This document shows positions 52,121 through 63,617 of a stretch of 64,000 bases of DNA, piece after piece. Source of the DNA: Pseudomonas frederiksbergensis. GTDB taxonomy: Bacteria; Pseudomonadota; Gammaproteobacteria; Pseudomonadales; Pseudomonadaceae. Below the pieces are notes generated by a model. It saw nothing but the letters and a program-made list of their open reading frames with translations. It did not search any database and had not been told where the DNA came from. Position numbers and translations under genes: made by a program. Location: the NCBI RefSeq assembly GCF_003732705.1, contig NZ_MOBR01000007.1, forward strand, positions 124,001-188,000, in the 5' to 3' direction. Each line of letters starts with the position of its first letter. The first letter of the stretch is position 1.

Positions 52121-53467
52121 TCATTGCACGATGACCACTTCTTCGGTATCGCTGCCGCCATTGGATGACGTCACCCGAACCTTGGCCGGTGGAATCGGCG
52201 AGATCCCGGTGGCCAGGGTTTTCACTGCGCCGTCGCCGCTCAGGGCGCCGATGGCGACACCGCTGCCGGACGTGGCAGTGAGTACCGGCGGCGAGGTTTC
52301 ATCGCTGGTCGAGGCTACGAGCGTCAGTTGCCCGGTGCTCAGGCTGTACTCGGCGCGCGAAATCACCACCAGGTCCGTCAGCGGCATGCTCAGGGTGGTT
52401 GGCGTGCTGGTGGCGATGGCCAGGTGGTTGTCGGCGGTCACTTGTAAGGTGCTCGGCAAACTTGGGTTGACCGGTGACTGGGCGTACCAGTTACCGGTGG
52501 TGTCGGCTTCGGTCAGGTGCAGCGCCGGGTTGTTGCTGTCCAGCGTCACGGTGGCCGGTGGCGGTGGCGCCATCACGAACACATCCTGTTGGGCCACCGG
52601 AGCGCTGGCGCCGGCATGCCGCGAATAGGTGCCGCGCTGGGTGATCAGTGGTGTCGGCCGGACCACCGTCGACAACTTGCCGGACACCGCGAACACCGTG
52701 GTCCGCAGGTCGATACCGTTAGGGCCTTCGATGCGCAGGAAGTTGGTATTGAACGGGCTGCCGGTCACGGCTTCGGAGAGGTTCGGGTCGCCGATGAATT
52801 TCTCAGCCTGGCCGGTCACCGGGTTGGTTTCGGTGTAGGGGCCGTTGACGCTGCGCAGGAACGGTCCGATGTCACCCTTGAGGGCGCCGTCGTAGGTTTT
52901 CGGGGTGCCGATACCGATGTCCCGGGTCATGTTGATCGCTTTGCGACCGGGAGTGTCCACGGTGAAGGCTTCGACGCCGTAAGGGTGGGTGATGATGTAC
53001 GTGCCAGCGGTGGGCACGTCGACCCGAATACGGATGCGGGCGAAGCTGATCTGGTCGCCATCCACCGGGTCGCCGCCACTGAAGGCGGCTTCGAGGCCGC
53101 TGACGTAGTTCAGGTTGATGCCCCTGGCCGCATCGACAATCGTGCTGTCGGCAGTGAACCAGAATGCTTCGTCGGGGAAGTTGGTCGGGAAGACCAACGG
53201 TTTGGTGTCGTCGAAAATTCCCGGAGCCGGGATCAGCGAGCACATATAGGTCGGCGCGCCTGGCGCGCCGGCCACCCGTGAGCTGACGGCTTTGGACAGG
53301 CACAGGTCGAGGGTTCGGCCGTGGGTGTCCTGATACCAGGCGGCGAAATCACCGTTGGCGGGCAGGTAAGGGCCTGAATCGACTGCAAACAGAGCCGCCT
53401 GGGCAACGCCTTGGGCCAGAGCGGTAACGACCAGCGCGGCCGCAGTTTTGGACAGTAAAGGGTGCAT
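52121..53467 (-). CDS. Secreted protein, paralogue 1, first gene of the csgBA operon
   Basis: 448 residues with a signal peptide (MHPLLSKTAAALVVTALAQGVAQA). Homologous over its length to the N-terminal half of the following 748-residue protein, and ends at the SSNGGSDTEEVVIVQ stretch where the longer paralogue continues into Ig-like repeats (AAGGSDTEAVVVVG). No enzyme motif recognised. It is 35 bases upstream of paralogue 2 and is preceded by a sigma54 promoter. Predicted periplasmic or surface; role unknown. Confidence 0.8.
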   Translation of the reverse strand: MHPLLSKTAAALVVTALAQGVAQAALFAVDSGPYLPANGDFAAWYQDTHGRTLDLCLSKAVSSRVAGAPGAPTYMCSLIPAPGIFDDTKPLVFPTNFPDEAFWFTADSTIVDAARGINLNYVSGLEAAFSGGDPVDGDQISFARIRIRVDVPTAGTYIITHPYGVEAFTVDTPGRKAINMTRDIGIGTPKTYDGALKGDIGPFLRSVNGPYTETNPVTGQAEKFIGDPNLSEAVTGSPFNTNFLRIEGPNGIDLRTTVFAVSGKLSTVVRPTPLITQRGTYSRHAGASAPVAQQDVFVMAPPPPATVTLDSNNPALHLTEADTTGNWYAQSPVNPSLPSTLQVTADNHLAIATSTPTTLSMPLTDLVVISRAEYSLSTGQLTLVASTSDETSPPVLTATSGSGVAIGALSGDGAVKTLATGISPIPPAKVRVTSSNGGSDTEEVVIVQ

Positions 53468-53526
53468 GAGTTAATCCCTCTATCGGAATGCCTGTCCCTT
53501 GGAGACGGGCCAGTTGCTAGGGCTAG

Positions 53527-53542
53527 CGCAAATTGCATACCA
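53527..53542 (-). promoter_or_regulatory. Sigma54 (-24/-12) promoter of the secreted-protein/csgBA operon
   Basis: On the - strand the site reads TGGTATGCAATTTGCG, matching TGGYAYG-N4-TTGC with exact spacing. The predicted start near 53517 leaves a leader of about 50 bases to ATG 53467. Confidence 0.75.
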
Positions 53543-53632
53543 ATCGGGGGGAACAGGCGGGAGAGGGCCGGGGTATGGGGGTTGAGGGTGGTGGAGGGGG
53601 ATTGAGGACTGGATGTCGGGGCGGGCGAGTGT

Positions 53633-53646
53633 CCCCAGAGTTGGGG
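53633..53646 (-). promoter_or_regulatory. Enhancer-like palindrome upstream of the secreted-protein/csgBA operon
   Basis: CCCCA-GAGT-TGGGG matches the pattern seen before mnxG and the T2SS operon, 91 bases beyond the sigma54 promoter. A half-site TGGGGCA lies close by at 53652-53658. Confidence 0.62.
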
Positions 53647-53700
53647 GTGATTGGGGCAGGTGGGGATGGGGAAAATCTCGATGCCAGTATCACCAACCTC

Positions 53701-54396
53701 TGTGGCGAGGGAGCTTGCTCCCGCCGGGCTGCGCAGCAGCCCCAAAATCGGCGATGGCGTTCTTTCTGGAAAAAAAGCTTGCTCGCGAAGGCGTCAGATC
53801 TGACACACCGCGTTATCGTTCTTCGCGGGCAAGCCTCGCTCCTACACACAAAAATCGGGCACATCCCCTGTAGGAGCAAAGCTTGCTCGCGAAGGCGTCG
53901 GACCTGACACACCACCGCATCATCGTTCTTCGCGAGCAAGCTTTGCTCCTACGGTGACGGCGTCAGGTCTGGTCCACCGCGTTATCGTTCTTCGCGGGCA
54001 AGCCTCGCTCCTACGGCGAAGGCGTCGGACCTGACACACCACCGCGTCATCGTTCATCGCGAGCAAGCTTTGCTCCTACGGTGACGGCGTCAGGTCTGGT
54101 CCACCGCGTCATCGTTCATCGCGAGCAAGCTTTGCTCCTACGGTGACGGCGTCAGGTCTGGTCCACCGCGTCATCGTTCTTCGCGGGCAAGCCTCGCTCC
54201 TACGGCGAAGGCGTCGGACCTGACACACCACCGCGTCATCGTTCATCGCGAGCAAGCTTTGCTCCTACGGTGACGGCGTCAGGTCTGGTCCACCGCGTCA
54301 TCGTTCTTCGCGGGCAAGCCTCGCTCCTACGGCGAAGGCGTCGGACCTGACACACCACCGCGTCATCGTTCATCGCGAGCAAGCTTTGCTCCTACG
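53701..54396. repeat. REP-derived tandem array with alternating units of about 62 and 65 bases
   Basis: From about 53870 to 54396, REP arms recur with spacings close to 62 and 65 bases, sharing CACCGCGTCATCGTTC and either GCGAGCAAGCTTTGCTCCTAC or GCGGGCAAGCCTCGCTCCTAC. The left edge (53701-53744) is a half REP of the GAGGGAGCTTGCTCCC type. It fills the gap between the csgBA-operon promoter and the kinase gene; no ORF of substance. Confidence 0.88.
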
Positions 54397-54451
54397 GGGC
54401 CATTTGCTTAGCTTGCTTGCATTGGGTCAAACCCCGAACACTGGGCTATAC

Positions 54452-54465
54452 CCCCTCTATAGGGG
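54452..54465 (+). promoter_or_regulatory. CCCCT-CTAT-AGGGG palindrome before the first kinase gene
   Basis: Perfect 5-bp arms around CTAT, fitting CCCC-N6-GGGG, only 20 bases upstream of the kinase ATG. At this place it would more likely repress or fold in mRNA than act as an enhancer. Confidence 0.4.
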
Positions 54466-54485
54466 AATCGTCTGGATCATCGCCA

Positions 54486-55934
54486 ATGAACATGTACGTA
54501 CCGCCGCACCGGCCCGAGGATGGCGATATTCGCCTGAGCACGCGCAAGCAGCCGTTCAACCTGCTGCGCTGGTTTTCGCTCATCAGTATGGCCGTGATCG
54601 CGACCGTGGCGGTGGCGCTGGGGGCGGTGTCCACGCAGTTTGTGATTACCGAAAGCGTGCAGCGCGATGCCCTGCTGACGGCGCAATTCATCCAGGCGAT
54701 TGCCTCGGCGGAGGTGCGCCATGTAGCGATCCCCCATATTCGGACCATGGGCGAGCTGGTCGACCCGCGCCAGGACAAGGACTTTCCCGACGTCGATCCG
54801 GCGGCGCGGGCCAATGCCCGGGACGAATTCCTCGACCATATCGCCAACCTGCCGGACGTGATCCTGGCCAACGTCTATGCCCCCGACCGCACGGTGATCT
54901 GGTCCACCAACCCGGCACTCATGGGCACCAGGATTCACGCCGACGAAGATCTGGACCACGCCTTCGAGTTCCAGATTCCGGTGTCGGCCAGTTATCACAA
55001 CGTCGACCAAGGGCGGATGGAGCAGAAATTCGTCGTACCGCCCGACTTCATATTTATCGAAAACTACATTCCGCTGTTCGATGCCGACGGCAAGAACGTC
55101 ACGGCCATGGTCGAGATCTACAAGGAACCCAAGGACCTGATCACCCGCATCGAGCGCGGCCTGGCGCTGATCTGGCTGGCCACCGCACTGGGCGGCGGGC
55201 TGATTTACCTGGGTTTGTACTGGATCGTGCGCCGGGCCGCGATCCTGCTGGCGCAACAGCAGAAGCAACTGATCACCAACGAAACCTTTGTCGCCCTAGG
55301 CGAGATGTCGTCAGCGGTTGCGCATAGCCTGCGCAATCCATTGGCGACGATCCGCTCCAGCGCCGAGCTGGCGCTGGAGTTCGACAGCGGGTCGGCGCAC
55401 AAGAATATCCACGACATCATTGGCCAGGTCGATCGCATGTCGAAGTGGGTACGCGAACTGCTGCAATCCTTGCGTCCGCTCAACGACGACCCCGAGCCGG
55501 TGAACCTGGTGGCGGCGATCCACGACAGCCTCACGGCGTTCGAACAGCAAATTGCCCGGGCGAAAGTCAGCGTAGTGTTCAATCCCCGACAGACACCCAT
55601 GGTGCTAAGCCAGTCGGTGCAACTGACGCAGATCCTCAACAGCCTGATGGCCAACGCCCTGGAAGCCATGGACAAGGGCGGCACACTGACCGTCACCTTG
55701 GAACCGACCAATGCCCGTGGCGTCTGCGTGGTGCTGAGCGACACCGGCAAAGGTATGAACGAAGAGCAGCGCAACATGGCCTTCCGCCCGTTCTTCACCA
55801 CCAAGGCCGGCGGGCTCGGCGTCGGGCTGGTGTTGGTCAAGCGCATCATGGAACGTTTCGGCGGTGCGGTGGCCCTTGGCAGCCGGGAAGGCGAGGGCAC
55901 TAGCGTTCGCCTGTCGTTCAAGTTAACCCCCTGA
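54486..55934 (+). CDS. mnxS1: Sensor histidine kinase, MnxS1-like
   Basis: 482 residues. Two membrane helices (about 33-55 and 227-247) enclose a periplasmic sensor (about 56-226). The cytoplasmic part has the H box SSAVAHSLRNPLATI with H280, an N box (SLMANALEAMDKGG) and G boxes (DTGKGM, GGLGVGLVLVKRIME). Paralogous throughout to the second kinase at 60064. No own receiver, so it should phosphorylate a separate regulator, most simply the MnxR-like protein. P. putida GB-1 needs two such kinases for Mn oxidation; which one this matches is my guess. Confidence 0.85.
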   Translation: MNMYVPPHRPEDGDIRLSTRKQPFNLLRWFSLISMAVIATVAVALGAVSTQFVITESVQRDALLTAQFIQAIASAEVRHVAIPHIRTMGELVDPRQDKDFPDVDPAARANARDEFLDHIANLPDVILANVYAPDRTVIWSTNPALMGTRIHADEDLDHAFEFQIPVSASYHNVDQGRMEQKFVVPPDFIFIENYIPLFDADGKNVTAMVEIYKEPKDLITRIERGLALIWLATALGGGLIYLGLYWIVRRAAILLAQQQKQLITNETFVALGEMSSAVAHSLRNPLATIRSSAELALEFDSGSAHKNIHDIIGQVDRMSKWVRELLQSLRPLNDDPEPVNLVAAIHDSLTAFEQQIARAKVSVVFNPRQTPMVLSQSVQLTQILNSLMANALEAMDKGGTLTVTLEPTNARGVCVVLSDTGKGMNEEQRNMAFRPFFTTKAGGLGVGLVLVKRIMERFGGAVALGSREGEGTSVRLSFKLTP

Positions 55935-55951
55935 AAACGGGGATGAACTTT

Positions 55952-55965
55952 CCCCGTTAGCGGGT
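55952..55965 (+). promoter_or_regulatory. Enhancer-like palindrome upstream of mcoA
   Basis: CCCCG-TTAG-CGGGT fits the shared pattern with one arm base changed, 97 bases before the sigma54 promoter at 56062. The same CCCCG can also pair with CGGGG at 55939-55943 as a hairpin after the kinase gene, so it could belong to a terminator instead. Confidence 0.45.
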
Positions 55966-56061
55966 GTCATGGCCCAGTCATTCGCCGATAGTGGCCTGGT
56001 GATGTTCATAAGCCATTGTTAACTCAGGTATTAATACTTTGGTTTAAATTGTTTCAAAGTG

Positions 56062-56077
56062 TGGCGAGGTAATTGCA
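56062..56077 (+). promoter_or_regulatory. Sigma54 (-24/-12) promoter of mcoA
   Basis: TGGCGAGGTAATTGCA matches TGGC-N2-G-N4-TTGCA with exact spacing. The predicted start near 56088 gives a leader of about 30 bases to ATG 56118. Confidence 0.72.
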
Positions 56078-56117
56078 AAACCCCCATCACCCCTTCACGA
56101 CTTCGAGGCGGCTGGTG

Positions 56118-58925
<2,808 letters not shown>

Positions 58926-58942
58926 ACCGCCGGGGAGCCGAC

Positions 58943-59962
58943 ATGACACTGCATACGCCGCGCTCCCGCGCCCTGGGCATGCACCTGATACTGGTTCTGG
59001 TCACTTGTTTGCTGGCCAGTCAGGTGCTGCTCGCCCATGAACTGTCACCGCAGGAATCCGCCACCCCGTGGGGTGGCGACTACTTCCCCAACACGTTGCT
59101 GACCGACCAGGACGGCCAGCAGGTGCATTTTTTCGATGACCTGATCAAAGGCAAAGTGGTGGTGATCAACTTCATCTTCACGTCGTGCAGTGATTCATGT
59201 CCGTTGGAAACCGCGCGTCTGCGCCAAGTGCAGAAACTGCTTGGCGACCGGGTGGGGCAGGACATTTTCTTCTACTCCATCAGCATCGACCCGCTCAGCG
59301 ACACGCCTGAGGTGCTGAAGGCCTATGCACAACGCTTCAAGGTCGGGCCGGGCTGGAAGTTTTTGACCGGCGAATTCGCCGACGTCACCGAGCTGCGCAA
59401 AAAGCTCGGGTTGTTTATCGAGGGCGTCGACAACGGCCGCAGCAAGGACCACAACCTGAGCCTGATCGTCGGCAATCAGCAAACCGGCCGCTGGATGAAA
59501 GCTTCACCGTTCGAGAATCCGTGGATTCTGGCCGATCAACTGGCCAACACCTTGCAGAACTGGAAACAACCGAGCATCGAGGAAAGCTACGCCAACGCCC
59601 CGCAGATTCGCCCGCCGAGCAATGGCGAAGAGCTGTTTCGCACCCGTTGCGCCTCGTGCCACAGCCTGGGGCCGCAAGACGGGCAGGGCATCGGCATGCG
59701 CAACATCGGCCCGGACCTGATCGGCGTGACCCGTCTGCGCGAACCGGCCTGGCTCAACCGCTGGATTCGCGAGCCGGACCGCATGCTCGCGGAGAAAGAC
59801 CCGGTTGCATTGGAGCTGTACCAGCGTTTCGACAAGATTTCGATGCCCAACCTGCGCCTGGATGAGCATTCCGCGCAGACGATCATCGACTTCTTGCAGG
59901 AAGAAACCGATCGCCAACAGCCCTTGGCGAACCCGGCGCCAGAGGTAAGCCAGACGAACTAG
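58943..59962 (+). CDS. SCO1-family chaperone fused to cytochrome c
   Basis: 339 residues. N-terminal signal or anchor (LILVLVTCLLASQVLLA), SCO fold with C82-x3-C86 (SCSDSCPLE) and a His in SKDHNLSLIVG, then a cytochrome c domain with heme site C236-A-S-C239-H240 and a distal Met in KISMPNLRL. ATG 58943 is chosen for GGGGAG five bases upstream; ATG 58922, overlapping the mcoA stop, is the alternative. The fusion joins copper delivery to electron transfer, fitting service to McoA. Periplasmic. Confidence 0.9.
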   Translation: MTLHTPRSRALGMHLILVLVTCLLASQVLLAHELSPQESATPWGGDYFPNTLLTDQDGQQVHFFDDLIKGKVVVINFIFTSCSDSCPLETARLRQVQKLLGDRVGQDIFFYSISIDPLSDTPEVLKAYAQRFKVGPGWKFLTGEFADVTELRKKLGLFIEGVDNGRSKDHNLSLIVGNQQTGRWMKASPFENPWILADQLANTLQNWKQPSIEESYANAPQIRPPSNGEELFRTRCASCHSLGPQDGQGIGMRNIGPDLIGVTRLREPAWLNRWIREPDRMLAEKDPVALELYQRFDKISMPNLRLDEHSAQTIIDFLQEETDRQQPLANPAPEVSQTN

Positions 59963-60063
59963 CGGCTAAATAACATCATTGGTCCGTCGGCCACGTTCAA
60001 TGCCACCTACACTCTTCGTGACAATGGCTAGAAAGGCTTCAGGCAAGCAACCAGGACATACCC

Positions 60064-61557
60064 ATGCAGCTATCAGAACAACAAAAAGTACCTGCGCCGC
60101 CTATGCCGGCAGCAGCGCGCAAGGGCTGGGGCGGTCAGTTCAATCTGCTGCGCTGGTTTTCCCTGGCCAGTTTTTTCATCATCGCCGCCGTGGCGCTGGG
60201 TCTGGGCTACATTTCCACGCGTTTCGTGGTTACCGAAAGTATTGAGCGTGACGCCTTGCTGACGGCGCAGTTTATTCAATCCATCGGCGATGCCGAAATT
60301 CGCCATGCCTCGATCAATCCGAACAGAACCATGGGCGAAATGCTCGATCCGCGGATTGACCACGCCTACCCCGACGTGGACCCGGGGTCGCGTGCCGCGG
60401 CGCGTCTCGAATTCCTCGACCATGTGGAGCACCTGCCGGATATTTTGCTGGCCACGGTTTTTGCCCTCGACCGCACGGTGATCTGGTCGACCAACCCGGC
60501 GATGATTGGCATGCGTTTCGAGGACGACGAGGAGTTGGACGAATCCTTCGAAATGAAGGTGCCGGTGTCCTCCAGCTACCACAAGATCGACGAAGAACGC
60601 CCCGAGCAGATGCTGTTGCGCGAGCCGCAGCTGTTGTTTATCGAGAACTACATCCCGATGTTCAACGCCGACAAGAGCAAAGTGATCGCCATGGTGGAGA
60701 TCTACAAAGAGCCCGCTGATCTGGTGGAGCGCATTGAGCGCGGCTTCAAGTCGATCTGGATCGCGACCCTGCTCGGCGGCGCGGCGATTTACCTGGCGCT
60801 GTTCTGGATCGTGCGGCGCGCCGCGACACTGCTGCAGAGCCAGCAGAAACAACTGATCAGCAACGAAACCTTCGTTGCCCTGGGGGAAATGTCCTCGGCG
60901 GTCGCCCACAGCTTGCGCAACCCACTGGCTACCATCCGCTCCAGCGCCGAACTCGCTCAGGAAGTGGCGAGCCAGGGCGCGCAAAAGAACATTGGCGACA
61001 TCATCAACCAGGTCGATCGGATGTCCCGTTGGGTCCGCGAGCTGTTGGTATCGCTAAGGCCGATGAATGACGACTCTGAATCCGTAGACCTGGTGCTGGC
61101 CATCGACGACGCCCTGAGCGCCTTCGACCCGCTGATCAGACGTTCGAACGTCGAGGTGCGCTTTACCCCGCAAAGTTTTCCGCCGGTGGTCAGCCAGCAA
61201 GTGCTGCTCACACAGATTCTCAACAGCCTGTTCGCCAATGCGTTGGAGGCCATGCCCAAGGGCGGCGTATTGAGCGTTGATATCGATTCGCCTGAACCTG
61301 GGCAGTTGGCGATGACCCTGACCGATACCGGCAAGGGCATGACCAAACAGCAGCAACAGATGGTATTCAAGCCGTTTTTCACCACCAAACAGGGCGGCTT
61401 GGGCGTCGGCCTGGCGTTGGTCAAACGAATAATGGAACGCTTCCAGGGCTCGGTCGTACTGACCAGTCAGGAGCAGGAAGGAACCCGCGTTTGTCTCACC
61501 TTTAAAGTGGCAACGGGAGGGGAATATGGAGCACAGCATACTGCTGGTCGAGGATGA
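60064..61557 (+). CDS. mnxS2: Sensor histidine kinase, MnxS2-like
   Basis: 497 residues, same layout as the kinase at 54486: membrane helices at about 33-53 and 230-250, a periplasmic sensor between them, H box SSAVAHSLRNPLATI with H282, N box (SLFANALEAMPKGG), DTGKGM and GGLGVGLALVKRIME. The two sensors share long stretches (RDALLTAQFIQ, DRTVIWSTNPA), so they arose by duplication around mcoA. Its 3' end overlaps the regulator gene by 32 bases, implying coupled translation and a direct partnership. Confidence 0.87.
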   Translation: MQLSEQQKVPAPPMPAAARKGWGGQFNLLRWFSLASFFIIAAVALGLGYISTRFVVTESIERDALLTAQFIQSIGDAEIRHASINPNRTMGEMLDPRIDHAYPDVDPGSRAAARLEFLDHVEHLPDILLATVFALDRTVIWSTNPAMIGMRFEDDEELDESFEMKVPVSSSYHKIDEERPEQMLLREPQLLFIENYIPMFNADKSKVIAMVEIYKEPADLVERIERGFKSIWIATLLGGAAIYLALFWIVRRAATLLQSQQKQLISNETFVALGEMSSAVAHSLRNPLATIRSSAELAQEVASQGAQKNIGDIINQVDRMSRWVRELLVSLRPMNDDSESVDLVLAIDDALSAFDPLIRRSNVEVRFTPQSFPPVVSQQVLLTQILNSLFANALEAMPKGGVLSVDIDSPEPGQLAMTLTDTGKGMTKQQQQMVFKPFFTTKQGGLGVGLALVKRIMERFQGSVVLTSQEQEGTRVCLTFKVATGGEYGAQHTAGRG

Positions 61558-62950
61558 TGAACTCCTCGCCGAGAATATTCAGACATACCTGGAGCGCAAG
61601 GACTTCGAGGTGACAGTCTGCCACTCGGCCGAAGACGCACTGGAGCAATTGAGTACTTTTGTCCCGGACGTGGTGCTCACCGATAACTCGCTGCCGGGCA
61701 TGAGCGGTCACGACTTGATCCAGAAGCTGCGCATCAGCGCGCCGGATCTGAAAGTGATCATGATGACCGGCTACGGCAACGTCGAAGACGCCGTGGTGGC
61801 GATGAAAGAGGGCGCGTTCCATTACGTCACCAAACCGGTGGCACTGCCCGAGCTCAAGCTGCTGCTGGACAAGGCCCTGGCCACCGACCGCATGGAACGC
61901 ACGCTGTCGTTCTATCAGGATCGCGAGGCACAGAAGTCCGGGGTGCAGGCGTTGATCGGCGAGTCGGCACCGATGCACTACCTGAAAGACACCATCGGCC
62001 AATTGCTCGACGCCGAGCGCCGGATGGCCAACACCGACTTGCCTCCGGTGTTGGTGGAAGGCGAAACCGGCACCGGCAAGGAACTGGTCGCCCGGGCGCT
62101 GCACTTTGACGGTCCGCGGGCCAAGGGTCCGTTTATTGAATTCAACTGCGCATCGATCCCGTCCAATTTGGTGGAATCGGAACTGTTCGGCCACGAGAAA
62201 GGCGCCTTCACCGACGCCAAGGATCGCCGGGTCGGGCTGGTGGAAGCCGCAGATGGCGGGACGCTGTTCCTCGATGAAGTCGGCGAGATGGACCTGTTGC
62301 TGCAAGCCAAATTGCTGAAGCTGCTGGAGGACCGGACCATTCGCCGGGTGGGGTCGGTGAAAGAACGCAAAGTCGATTTGCGGGTGATCAGCGCCACCAA
62401 TTGCAACCTGGAGCAGATGGTCCAGCAGGGCAAGTTCCGGCGTGACTTGTTCTTCCGCTTGCGGATCATCTCGATCAAGGTGCCGCGCCTGCACGCTCGC
62501 GGTGAAGACGTGCTGTTGCTGGCCCGGCACTTCCTGGCGATCCACGGCAAACGCTATGGCAAACCGCACTTGTATTTCAGCGACCAGGCCGAAGAGTTGC
62601 TGCTCAGCTACACCTGGCCCGGCAACGTGCGCGAGTTGCGCAACATGCTGGAGCAAACCGTGTTGCTGGCCCAGAGCGACACCATTGCCGCGCACCAATT
62701 GAACGTCTGCCTAAGCCTGGTGGATGAACCGTTGGTCCTGCCCGAGACGCAATACTTCGAACCCCGGCCGAGCCACAACGTCGAATCGATGAACCTGCCG
62801 GAAGTCGAGCGCGACATGGTGCGCAAGATGCTCGACAAGACCGACTGGAACGTCACCAAGTCTGCGCGCCTGCTGGGTCTGAGCCGCGACATGCTGCGTT
62901 ACCGGATCGAAAAACTCGGCCTCGCACGGCCGGACAAGCGTCAGTGGTAG
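61526..62950 (+). CDS. mnxR: Sigma54-dependent response regulator, MnxR-like
   Basis: 474 residues with the full NtrC plan: receiver (about 1-120, D53 in VVLTDNSLPG), AAA+ domain with Walker A GETGTGKE (K185), and a Fis-type helix-turn-helix at the end (NVTKSARLLGLSRDMLRYRIEKL). The sigma54-contact loop reads GAFTDA (226-231) instead of GAFTGA. GGGAGGGGA precedes the ATG, inside the kinase gene. It should activate sigma54 promoters after phosphorylation; four such promoters are visible in the window. Name by context with the kinases and oxidases. Confidence 0.88.
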   Translation: MEHSILLVEDDELLAENIQTYLERKDFEVTVCHSAEDALEQLSTFVPDVVLTDNSLPGMSGHDLIQKLRISAPDLKVIMMTGYGNVEDAVVAMKEGAFHYVTKPVALPELKLLLDKALATDRMERTLSFYQDREAQKSGVQALIGESAPMHYLKDTIGQLLDAERRMANTDLPPVLVEGETGTGKELVARALHFDGPRAKGPFIEFNCASIPSNLVESELFGHEKGAFTDAKDRRVGLVEAADGGTLFLDEVGEMDLLLQAKLLKLLEDRTIRRVGSVKERKVDLRVISATNCNLEQMVQQGKFRRDLFFRLRIISIKVPRLHARGEDVLLLARHFLAIHGKRYGKPHLYFSDQAEELLLSYTWPGNVRELRNMLEQTVLLAQSDTIAAHQLNVCLSLVDEPLVLPETQYFEPRPSHNVESMNLPEVERDMVRKMLDKTDWNVTKSARLLGLSRDMLRYRIEKLGLARPDKRQW

Positions 62951-63071
62951 GTGCATCGATTGACTGATGGTCGGTAATTTGTCAGAGGACGACGAGAGGT
63001 GGGTACGCTCGGTGGAAAATCCACGGAGGCTGTGCCTAACTGATTTTTCCCCTTTGATGGAGAAGCGGGCT

Positions 63072-63614
63072 ATGCGGCGTAGAGGGACGCAATTCTGGCT
63101 CTGGAGTAATCGCCAATTACACAGTCGCAGCCACGATGAGGTGTTGGCCGACGGTACGCAGATCGAGGTGCAGGCGCGGTTCAATCGTGAGCAGGTGACC
63201 CAAGTGTTCATCGGCGTGTATGCCCGCGATGGCGCTGCGCTGGCGGAAGAATTTTATGACCGCGAGGGCCATCCTTGTTTGGCGAAAGCCTTGGCATGGG
63301 GCTGCACGCGCGCCCAGGCGATCCTCACCACGGAGTCCGAATTCCGCGCCCCCCATCGCATTCAACGGACGGTGGGAGTGGTGCTGGATGATCCTTGCGA
63401 ACTGGCCCTGCGTCATATGGAAATGTCCGGGGAGGAGACGCTTCGACTCAAGCGTCAGGATGCCTGGGACGAGTACCTGAACGCCAAGCAAGCCGTGCTG
63501 GACATGATGCGTTCCAGCAAGGTGGACAGCGAGGTCTGGGAAACCCAGAAACGCCGCCTGCGCGACGCCATCGACCGCCGTGCGGCGCTGCGCCATACGT
63601 GGCCCTGCGACTGA
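63072..63614 (+). CDS. Hypothetical protein
   Basis: About 180 residues, no family recognised, soluble and charged, without a signal peptide. ATG 63072 (MRRRGTQFWLWSN) is chosen because GGAGAAG lies seven bases upstream; in-frame codons upstream to 62967 are possible but lie in a leader-like stretch. The central part (DGTQIEVQARFNREQVTQVFIGVYARDGAALAEEFYD) looks folded and the C-terminus is helical and charged. It follows the MnxR-like gene by 121 bases on the same strand, so a link is possible but unproven. Confidence 0.7.
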   Translation: MRRRGTQFWLWSNRQLHSRSHDEVLADGTQIEVQARFNREQVTQVFIGVYARDGAALAEEFYDREGHPCLAKALAWGCTRAQAILTTESEFRAPHRIQRTVGVVLDDPCELALRHMEMSGEETLRLKRQDAWDEYLNAKQAVLDMMRSSKVDSEVWETQKRRLRDAIDRRAALRHTWPCD

Positions 63615-63617
63615 CAC

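Noticed and set aside
53868..54396. Regularly spaced repeats that at first look like a CRISPR array
   Set aside because: The repeated text includes the spacers, the units are REP arms known from elsewhere in the window, and no cas gene is present.
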